A stretch of DNA of 64,000 bases, taken from positions 1 through 64,000 of the forward strand of contig NZ_QLIX01000010.1 of NCBI RefSeq assembly GCF_003258945.1, written 5' to 3'. Below the pieces are notes generated by a model. It searched no databases, was not told the origin of the DNA, and worked only from the letters and a program-made list of their open reading frames with translations. Made by a program: the position numbers and the translations under genes. The stretch comes from Roseicella frigidaeris (lineage in GTDB: Bacteria; Pseudomonadota; Alphaproteobacteria; Acetobacterales; Acetobacteraceae). Each line of letters starts with the position of its first letter. Positions within the stretch are counted from its first letter, which is position 1. This document shows, piece after piece, positions 57,475 through 64,000 of the stretch.

Positions 57475-59190
57475 TCAGGCCATCACCGCATAGGCCGGGC
57501 GGCGCGGATCGGCGCCGGCGGCGAGCAGCCCGGTGGCGGGATCGGTCTTCACCACCTCCACCGCCCCCGCCAGCCAGCTCCGCTCCGGCCAGTCATGGAT
57601 CGCATGGCCGCGCGCGGCGAGCGCGGCGCGGGTCGCCGGCGGGATCGCTCCCTCCACCGCCAGACGGCCGGGGAAGGCCTCGAAGGGCGCGAAGCTCGAG
57701 GGGAAGGAATAGCTGGCGACGCGCGGCGCCTCGATCGCCTCCTGCACCTCCATCCCGAATTGCATGATGTTCAGCAGCACCTGCAGCATGGCCTGGATCT
57801 GCACGTCGCCCCCCGGCGTGCCGAAGGGCATGACGCCGCCCGCCGCGGTCACCAGCAGCGCCGGGTTGGGCGTCAGGCGCGGCCGCTTGCCGGGCGCCAC
57901 GCCGGCGGGATGCGCCGGGTCCGGCCGGCTCTGGCTGCCGCGGCTGGAGGGGATCAGGCCGAGCCCCGGCACCACCGGCGCATTCCAAGATCCGTCCGAG
58001 GGCGTGGCGCTGAAGGCGTTGCCCCAGCGATCGACCACGGCGCAGTAGGAGGTGTCGGCCTCGACCGGCGGGATCGCCCGGCCCGGGACCGCCCAGCCCG
58101 GCGCGGCGCCCGCGGCCAGGGCCGATCCCGGCTGCTGGCCGGGCATGCCGATCATGGCCTGCCGGGGATCGAGATCGACCAGCCGCGCCGCGACATGCGC
58201 CTCGGACAGCAGGTGATCGAGCGGCACGTCGACGAAGGCGGGGTCGCCGAAATGGTACTCCCGGTCGGCCATCGCCAGCTTGATGCATTCGGTGAAGAGG
58301 TGGAGGTAGTCCGGGCTGTTGTGCGCGAGCGCGCCGATGCCGCCCCGCTCCAGCAGCAGCAGCGCCTCGAGCAGCGCCGGGCCCTGGCACCAGGGGCCGC
58401 AGGTGATGACCTCATGCCCGCGCCATGTCCGGCGCACCGCCGGCTCGAGGCGCGAGCGGAAGGCCGCCAGGTCCTCGCGGCCGAGATAGCCGCCCTCGCG
58501 CGCCATGAAGGCGCAGATCTCGCGCGCGATGTCGCCGCGGTAGAAGGCGGCATGCGCCGCGGCGAGGCCGGCGGCGCGGCCATGCCGGGCGGCCGCCTTC
58601 TCCTCGTCGGCCATGTATTGCAGGGTCCGGGCGAGGTCCGCCTGGAGGAACTTCTCCCCGACCTGCGGCGGCCGCCCGCCGGGGAGGAAGATCGCCGCAT
58701 TGCCAGGCCAGCGGGCATAGTCGGCGGCATGGTCGCGGATGGTCTCGGCCAGCAGCGGATGCACCGCGAAGCCGTCGCGGGCGAAGCGGATGGCCGCCGC
58801 GGCAACCTCGCCGAAGCCCATGGTGCCGTGCCGCTCGAGCGCGGTGATCCAGGCATCCGGCGCCGCCGGCACCACGGTGCGGAGCACGCCCTCGGGGATG
58901 CGCCCGGCATGCGCGCGCTGGAACAGGTCGGGCGGCAGGGCGCGCGGCCAGTGGCCGAGCCCGGCGATGGTCTCGACCGTGCCATTGCCCTTGCGGATCA
59001 GGATCGGCGCCACGCCCGCGACATTCACCAGGTCCGGCAGCAGCACGCCGAGCGCGATGCCCGTGGCGCAGCCGGCATCGATGGCGTTGCCGCCCGCCTC
59101 GAGCACCGCGAAGCCGGCCGCGGCGGCGAGGTAGTGGCCGGCCGAGACGGCGTGCCGCGTGCCGTAGAGCGTCGGGCGGGTGGCGAACAT
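57475..59190 (-). CDS. ggt: Gamma-glutamyltransferase family protein
   Basis: A 571-residue Ntn-hydrolase of the gamma-glutamyltransferase family. The first half has AVSAGHYLAAAAGFAVLEAGGNAIDA, VVPAAPDAW and an EYHFGDPAFVDVP region. The second half should begin at the autocatalytic threonine in PPVEADTSYCAVVDRWGNAFS (about residue 394), followed by NPALLVTAAGGVMPFGTPGGDVQIQAMLQ. No signal peptide is seen, so it may be cytoplasmic. GGAGGG precedes ATG 59190. It may hydrolyse glutathione or other gamma-glutamyl compounds, or acyl-type substrates as some homologues do. Confidence 0.9.
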   Translation of the reverse strand: MFATRPTLYGTRHAVSAGHYLAAAAGFAVLEAGGNAIDAGCATGIALGVLLPDLVNVAGVAPILIRKGNGTVETIAGLGHWPRALPPDLFQRAHAGRIPEGVLRTVVPAAPDAWITALERHGTMGFGEVAAAAIRFARDGFAVHPLLAETIRDHAADYARWPGNAAIFLPGGRPPQVGEKFLQADLARTLQYMADEEKAAARHGRAAGLAAAHAAFYRGDIAREICAFMAREGGYLGREDLAAFRSRLEPAVRRTWRGHEVITCGPWCQGPALLEALLLLERGGIGALAHNSPDYLHLFTECIKLAMADREYHFGDPAFVDVPLDHLLSEAHVAARLVDLDPRQAMIGMPGQQPGSALAAGAAPGWAVPGRAIPPVEADTSYCAVVDRWGNAFSATPSDGSWNAPVVPGLGLIPSSRGSQSRPDPAHPAGVAPGKRPRLTPNPALLVTAAGGVMPFGTPGGDVQIQAMLQVLLNIMQFGMEVQEAIEAPRVASYSFPSSFAPFEAFPGRLAVEGAIPPATRAALAARGHAIHDWPERSWLAGAVEVVKTDPATGLLAAGADPRRPAYAVMA

Positions 59191-59335
59191 GGGCGTCCCT
59201 CCGGTCCCGCCGAGCCTCGGACCGGGCCCCGGCTGAGTCAAATCCTGGGCCGAGTCACATCCCGGGCCGGGGCACGGTCCCGCCCGCGCCCGCCGCGCTG
59301 TAGGCTGCGGCCCCCAGCCATCCGGGAGCGTTCGC

Positions 59336-60130
59336 ATGTCCGAGGAAACGCCGATCCTGATGAGCCGCGACCCGCGCGGCATCGTCACCGCCACCCTCAA
59401 CCGGCCGCATCGCGGCAATGCCTATAACGAGGCGCTGCTGCGGAGCCTCATCACGGCACTCGAGGCGCTGCGGGAGGACCCCGGTCTCCGCGCCCTGGTG
59501 CTGCGCGGGGCGGGACGGCATTTCGCCGCCGGCGCCGATATCGACTGGCTCGCCGAGGTCAGCGAATACCCGCCGGAGCGCGCCTACCAGGCCTCCCTCG
59601 CCACCACCCGGGCGATGCAGTTGCTGAACGAGTTCCCGCGCCCGACCTTCGCGGTGATCCAGGGCGCCTGCTTCGGCGGCGGCGCCGGGCTCGCCTGCTG
59701 CGTCGACGTGGCGCTGGCGACGCCGGCGGCGCTGTTCGGCCTCACCGAGGTGCGGGTCGGCGTCTCCCCCACCCCGATCTCGACGCAGATGGTGCAGGCG
59801 ATGGGGCTGCGGCACACCCGGCGCTACGCCCTGACCGGCGAGCGCTTCGGTCCGGCCGAGGCGCTGCGAATCGGCCTGGTGCACGAGGTGCTGCCGGCCG
59901 AGGAGATCGAGGCGCGGCTCGCCGCCATCCTCGACGAGACGCTGCTCGCCGCGCCCGGGGCGATCGCCGTCACCAAGGAGAGCTTCCTCGGCGCCAACGG
60001 CCTCCTGCTGGATGCCCGGCAGATGGCGCTGCTGGCGCATGAGGGCTGGATGCAGCGCGCCTCGGCCGAGGGCCGCGAGGGGCTGGCGGCCTTTCGCGGC
60101 AAGCGGCGCCCGGCCTGGTATCCGGGCTGA
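59336..60130 (+). CDS. Enoyl-CoA hydratase/isomerase family protein
   Basis: A 264-residue crotonase-fold protein. GIVTATLNRPHRGNAYNEALL opens it, the oxyanion-hole motif GRHFAAGADIDWL is at about residue 60-72, and IQGACFGGGAGLACCVDVALA carries the second oxyanion glycine. Further marks are FGLTEVRVGVSPTPISTQMV and EALRIGLVHEVLP. The pattern is close to methylglutaconyl-CoA hydratase-type members, but no leucine-degradation genes are nearby. GGGAG precedes ATG 59336. Confidence 0.9.
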   Translation: MSEETPILMSRDPRGIVTATLNRPHRGNAYNEALLRSLITALEALREDPGLRALVLRGAGRHFAAGADIDWLAEVSEYPPERAYQASLATTRAMQLLNEFPRPTFAVIQGACFGGGAGLACCVDVALATPAALFGLTEVRVGVSPTPISTQMVQAMGLRHTRRYALTGERFGPAEALRIGLVHEVLPAEEIEARLAAILDETLLAAPGAIAVTKESFLGANGLLLDARQMALLAHEGWMQRASAEGREGLAAFRGKRRPAWYPG

Positions 60131-60432
60131 GGCGCCCCGCGGAACCGCCGCGCGGCGTCCCATGGGGCCGCTCCGGCTCGGGGGCCATCACGGCCTGCCG
60201 CCTCGGGACGATGGGCAGCAAGATTTCCGACGGGCGTTGCGGCCGGCGGCGCAACCCTGCGGAGAGGGGTGCGCCGCGGGCCTCGGCGATAGGGATCATT
60301 GGCCGAGTCATCCGGCCGCCGTCATCGAAGCTTCATAAAACTGCAACCGTGTCGACTTCTCGCGGGTTTACCAGAGCGCCGCCTTGCCCGGGACCGCCGC
60401 GTCCCGGGCCACCTCCTGCCGGAGAGAGACGC
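60131..60432. other. 302-bp region upstream of pstS
   Basis: No gene is seen. The left half is GC-rich. The right half holds a clearly less GC-rich block (60320-60347) that contains the Pho-box-like repeats described separately, followed by the pstS leader with its GGAGAGAGAC ribosome site. Confidence 0.6.
60320..60347 (+). promoter_or_regulatory. Pho-box-like PhoB binding site upstream of pstS
   Basis: CGTCAT (60320-60325), CTTCAT (60331-60336) and CTGCAA (60341-60346) are spaced 10-11 bases apart. The block TCATAAAACTG (60333-60343) is identical to the centre of the E. coli Pho box consensus CTGTCATAAAACTGTCA. It lies 86 bases upstream of the pstS start. PhoB would activate the operon from here under phosphate limitation. 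The phoR/phoB genes are not in the window. Confidence 0.75.
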
Positions 60433-61488
60433 GTGCAACGACGCAACCTGCTCATCGCCACCGGAATTGCGGCCACCGCCCCGCTGCTCGGCCGCCCCGC
60501 CCTCGCCGAGCAGACGCCGATCACCGGCGCCGGCGCCAGCTTCCCCCGCCCCGTCTATGAGCGCTGGGGCCAGGCGGCGCGCGAGGCCATCGGCGTCCAG
60601 CTCAACTACCAGTCCATCGGCTCGGGCGGCGGCATCAACCAGATCACGAACCGCACGGTGGATTTCGGGGCCTCCGACGCGCCCCTCGCCGCGGCCCAGC
60701 TCGCCGAGCGCCACCTGCTGCAATTCCCGACCGTCATGGGCTCGGTGGTGCTGATCGTGAACCTGCCGGGCGTCGCCGACAACGCGCTGCGCCTGACGCC
60801 CGAGCTGGTCGCCGACCTCTTCCTCGGCAAGCTGACGCGCTGGAACGACCCGCGCATCGCCGAGCAGAACAAGGAGCTCAAGCTCCCCAACCTGCCGGTG
60901 GCGCCGGTCTATCGCGCCGATGCCTCGGGCACGACCTTCGTCTTCACCTCCTACCTCGCCCGCGTCTCCGAGGCCTGGAAGTCCGGCCCGGGCGCCGCCA
61001 CCAGCGTGCAATGGCCGGGCGGCCAGGGCGCCCGCGGCAACGAGGGCGTGGCGAACACCGTGCGGCAGACCCCGGGCGGCATCGGCTATACCGAGAACGC
61101 CTATGCCACGGTGAACCGACTGGTGACGACGCAGCTCCGCAACAAGGCCGGGCAGTTCGTCAAGCCGGAGATGCCGAACTTCCTCGCCGCCGCGAAGGCC
61201 GCGAACTGGAACGCGCCGAACTTCGCCGCCGACCTGATCGACCTCGACGGCCCCGAGACCTGGCCGATCGTCTCGCCCACCTTCATCCTGCTGCCGGTCA
61301 ACCCGACGCCGGACCGCCTCGCGGGCAGCCTCGCCACGATGAAGTTCTTCGACTGGGCCTACAAGAACGGCGCCGAGGCGGCGCGGCGGCTGGAATACAT
61401 CCCGCTGCCGGATGCGGTGCATGCCGCGATCCGCAGCGCCTGGGCCGCGGTGAAGTCGCCGGACGGCAAGGCCATCTGGACCGCCTGA
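60433..61488 (+). CDS. pstS: Phosphate ABC transporter substrate-binding protein PstS
   Basis: A 351-residue periplasmic phosphate-binding protein. A signal peptide (LLIATGIAATAPLLGRPALA) is followed by ITGAGASFPRPVYERW, the PstS opening. Phosphate-contacting loops are GSGGGINQITNRTVDFGASDAP and RADASGTTFVFTSYL. GTG 60433 is supported by GGAGAGAGAC. The end includes DWAYKNGAEAARRLEYIPLPD, typical of the family. It heads the pst operon behind a Pho-box-like site; a 24-bp palindrome follows its stop. Confidence 0.96.
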   Translation: MQRRNLLIATGIAATAPLLGRPALAEQTPITGAGASFPRPVYERWGQAAREAIGVQLNYQSIGSGGGINQITNRTVDFGASDAPLAAAQLAERHLLQFPTVMGSVVLIVNLPGVADNALRLTPELVADLFLGKLTRWNDPRIAEQNKELKLPNLPVAPVYRADASGTTFVFTSYLARVSEAWKSGPGAATSVQWPGGQGARGNEGVANTVRQTPGGIGYTENAYATVNRLVTTQLRNKAGQFVKPEMPNFLAAAKAANWNAPNFAADLIDLDGPETWPIVSPTFILLPVNPTPDRLAGSLATMKFFDWAYKNGAEAARRLEYIPLPDAVHAAIRSAWAAVKSPDGKAIWTA

Positions 61489-61525
61489 CGCCCGCGATCC
61501 GGCCCTGAGGGGCCCGATCCGCAGC

Positions 61526-61549
61526 GGCCGGGGGGCGCGCCCCCCGGCC
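61526..61549 (+). other. Perfect 24-bp palindrome between pstS and pstC
   Basis: Each arm is GGCCGGGGGGCG or its complement, with no unpaired centre in the DNA. As RNA it would be an extremely stable hairpin starting 38 bases after the pstS stop. In other bacteria such hairpins stabilise binding-protein messages over those of the permeases. Confidence 0.7.
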
Positions 61550-61640
61550 TGACCACCCTGCCCCCAGGGGTCGCCCCCAAGGCCACCCCAAGGGCCACGA
61601 GCCGGGCACCGCGCCGGCGCCCGGCCACGGAGACCACCGC

Positions 61641-62609
61641 TTGTCGCACGCCACCACCCTCGCCGCCCCCGCCCGCCGCCGCGCCGGCGATGGCGGCGAC
61701 CGCCTCTTCGCCGGGCTCTGCCTCGGCGCCGGCATCCTGGTGCTGCTGCTGCTCGGCGCCATCATCCTCACCCTCTTCCTCGGCGGCCTGCCGGCCTTCC
61801 GGGCCTTCGGCGCGGAATTCCTCTGGAGCACCGCCTGGTCGCCGGTCGAGGGACGGGAGAAGTACGGCGCGCTGGTGCCGATCTTCGGCACCGTGGTCTC
61901 GGCGGTGCTGGCGATCTTGGTCGCCGTGCCGCTCGCCTTCGGCGTCGCCTTCTTCCTCACCGAGCTGGCGCCGCCCTGGCTGCGCCGGCCGGTCGGCACC
62001 GCGATCGAGCTGCTGGCCGCCATCCCGTCGATCATCTACGGCATGTGGGGCCTCTTCGTGCTGGTGCCGCTGGTGCAGCAATACATCCAGCTCACCCTCG
62101 GCGACGCCCTCGGCGCCATCCCGCTGGTCGGCTTCCTCTTCGCCAGCAACAGCTTCGCCGGCACCTCGCTCTTCTCCGCCGCGCTGGTGCTGGCGATCAT
62201 GATCCTGCCCTTCATCGCCGCCACCATGCGCGACGTCTTCGGCCAGGTGCCCGCCGTCTACAAGGAGAGCGCCTACGGCCTCGGCTGCACCCGCTGGGAG
62301 GTGATGCGCGGCGTCGTGCTGCCCTACACCCGCGTCTCGGTGGTCGGCGGCATCATGCTCGGCCTCGGCCGGGCGCTGGGCGAGACCATGGCCGTCACCT
62401 TCGTCATCGGCAACGCCAACCGCCTGCCGACCAGCCTCTTCGACCCCTCCACCACCATCGCCTCCATCGTCGCCATGGAGTTCCCGGAGAGCCTGATGGG
62501 CAGCCTGAAGCAGTCCTCTCTGCTCGCGCTCGGCTTCCTGCTCTTCGTCATCTCCTTCATCGTGCTGGCGATCTCCCGCCTGCTGCTGCGCAGCCGGCTG
62601 AAGGGCTGA
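61641..62609 (+). CDS. pstC: Phosphate ABC transporter permease PstC
   Basis: A 322-residue inner-membrane permease with six helices. Typical PstC sequence: [21 protein letters not shown] in helix 1, [25 protein letters not shown] after it, and [33 protein letters not shown] around the EAA loop. [18 protein letters not shown] is the PstC signature. TTG 61641 with GGAG upstream is the best start; it gives a full-length protein. It pairs with PstA. Confidence 0.94.
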   Translation: MSHATTLAAPARRRAGDGGDRLFAGLCLGAGILVLLLLGAIILTLFLGGLPAFRAFGAEFLWSTAWSPVEGREKYGALVPIFGTVVSAVLAILVAVPLAFGVAFFLTELAPPWLRRPVGTAIELLAAIPSIIYGMWGLFVLVPLVQQYIQLTLGDALGAIPLVGFLFASNSFAGTSLFSAALVLAIMILPFIAATMRDVFGQVPAVYKESAYGLGCTRWEVMRGVVLPYTRVSVVGGIMLGLGRALGETMAVTFVIGNANRLPTSLFDPSTTIASIVAMEFPESLMGSLKQSSLLALGFLLFVISFIVLAISRLLLRSRLKG

Positions 62610-62615
62610 CCCGGA

Positions 62616-63521
62616 ATGAGCACCACCACCCTCCCCGCCCTCACGCCGGTCAAGGATGCCGGCGTCGCGGCCTCGCTCGGGCGGCGGCGGAAGCGGCTCG
62701 ACGCCCTGCTGCGCTGGTTCTGCATCGGCGCGACCGCGCTTGCCCTGCTCTTCCTCGCCTCCATCCTGCTGACCCTCGTCCTGCGCGGCCTCGAGGGGCT
62801 GAGCTGGGCGACCTTCACCCGGGAGTTCCAGCCGACCACCTATGGCGACCCGGAGGCGCCGACCGGCGGGCTGCTGCACGCCATCATCGGCTCGCTGATC
62901 CAGACCGCGATCGCAACCGCGGTCGGCACCCCGATCGGCCTGCTGGTCGGCACCTATCTCGCGGAATACGCCCGCGGCTCGCTGCTCGGGAACGCGGTGC
63001 GCTTCGTCTCGGACGTGCTGCTCTCGGCGCCCTCGATCCTGATCGGCCTCTTCATCTACCAGCTCGTCGTGCTGCCGATGGGTGGCTTCTCGGGCATCGC
63101 CGGGGCGCTGGCGCTCGCCATCATCGTCATCCCCGTCGTGGTCCGCACCACCGAGGACATGCTGCAGCTCCTGCCGAACACGCTGCGCGAGGCGGTGGTC
63201 GGGCTCGGCGCGCCGAAATGGAAGATGATCACCCTCGTCGCCTACCGCGCCGCCCTGCCGGGCATCGTCACCGGCATCCTGCTCGCCGTCGCGCGCATCG
63301 CCGGCGAGACCGCGCCGCTGCTGCTGACCAGCTTCGGCAACTCGGTGCTCTCGACCGACCTCGCCCGCTCCATGGCCAGCCTGCCGATCGCCATCTACCA
63401 GCAGGCCAATTCCGGCTTCCCCGACCTGATCGCCATCGCCTGGGCGGGGGCGCTGATCGTCACGGCCGGCGTCCTCATCCTCAACATCGTCGCGCGCTTC
63501 GCCGTGCGGTCCCGCAGCTAG
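62616..63521 (+). CDS. pstA: Phosphate ABC transporter permease PstA
   Basis: A 301-residue permease with six helices. It contains [54 protein letters not shown]-type early region, [19 protein letters not shown], and the EAA-type [38 protein letters not shown] is the PstA signature. It follows pstC by six bases. It forms the translocation pore with PstC. Confidence 0.95.
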   Translation: MSTTTLPALTPVKDAGVAASLGRRRKRLDALLRWFCIGATALALLFLASILLTLVLRGLEGLSWATFTREFQPTTYGDPEAPTGGLLHAIIGSLIQTAIATAVGTPIGLLVGTYLAEYARGSLLGNAVRFVSDVLLSAPSILIGLFIYQLVVLPMGGFSGIAGALALAIIVIPVVVRTTEDMLQLLPNTLREAVVGLGAPKWKMITLVAYRAALPGIVTGILLAVARIAGETAPLLLTSFGNSVLSTDLARSMASLPIAIYQQANSGFPDLIAIAWAGALIVTAGVLILNIVARFAVRSRS

Positions 63522-63535
63522 CAGGAGACGCATCG

Positions 63536-64000
<465 letters not shown>

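Overview
This 64 kb window is a single, very GC-rich, densely coded chromosomal stretch. I see 61 well or moderately supported protein genes, one tentative micro-ORF and one tRNA. I see no insertion sequence, prophage, CRISPR array or plasmid function. Composition, the hisZ-purA pair, a DUF6476-type gene head to head with rluD, an RpoH with the RpoH box, TAXI-TRAP and Bug solute-binding proteins and many ABC importers point to an alphaproteobacterium. Gene content most resembles Acetobacteraceae/Rhodospirillales (Roseomonas-like); that placement is inference, not a match to a reference.

Layout. 0-9.3 kb: an SDR, a TAXI-TRAP transporter operon ending in an AapJ-like ABC binding protein, a luciferase-like oxidoreductase, an AEC carrier, a small lipoprotein, a second orphan AapJ-like binding protein and an exported hypothetical. 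9.3-20.2 kb: pdxY, a five-gene LIV-type ABC importer, a repeat-bearing lipoprotein, a 2-hydroxyacid dehydrogenase with a GST, an FMN monooxygenase, and aqpZ translationally linked to a PsiF-repeat gene. 20.5-28.5 kb: a transglutaminase-like protein, a DOPA-dioxygenase-like protein, Kup, and an EmrA/EmrB/NodT tripartite efflux operon. 28.5-34.1 kb: a HAD hydrolase and a YhiI-RbbA-YhhJ type ABC export set. 34.2-37 kb: tRNA-Glu(CTC) with its promoter, a possible 26-codon ORF behind it, the overlapping divergent pair DUF6476/rluD, and rpoH with a textbook terminator.

37-45.3 kb: a tau/nitrate-type ABC importer with two permeases, a second GST, a VOC protein, prfC, DoxX and a lipase-fold protein. 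45.4-52.4 kb: hisZ-purA, an alpha/beta hydrolase with an epimerase, cstA with its small YbdD partner. 52.4-60.1 kb: an SDR, a Bug-type binding protein, an N-acyl-D-amino-acid deacylase-like amidohydrolase, DUF924, a gamma-glutamyltransferase and an enoyl-CoA hydratase. 60.3-64 kb: a Pho-box-like site and pstS-pstC-pstA-pstB, with pstB cut by the window edge.

The theme is uptake and scavenging of organic solutes and phosphate: seven solute-binding proteins of five families, plus efflux and detoxification. Apart from the sigma factor RpoH there is no recognisable transcription factor. The most unusual signals are non-coding. They are a dispersed family of hairpin-rich intergenic repeats (1-97, 45312-45434, 53230-53480) whose stems show compensatory changes, and perfect GC-rich hairpins at three separate junctions between a binding-protein gene and its permease gene.
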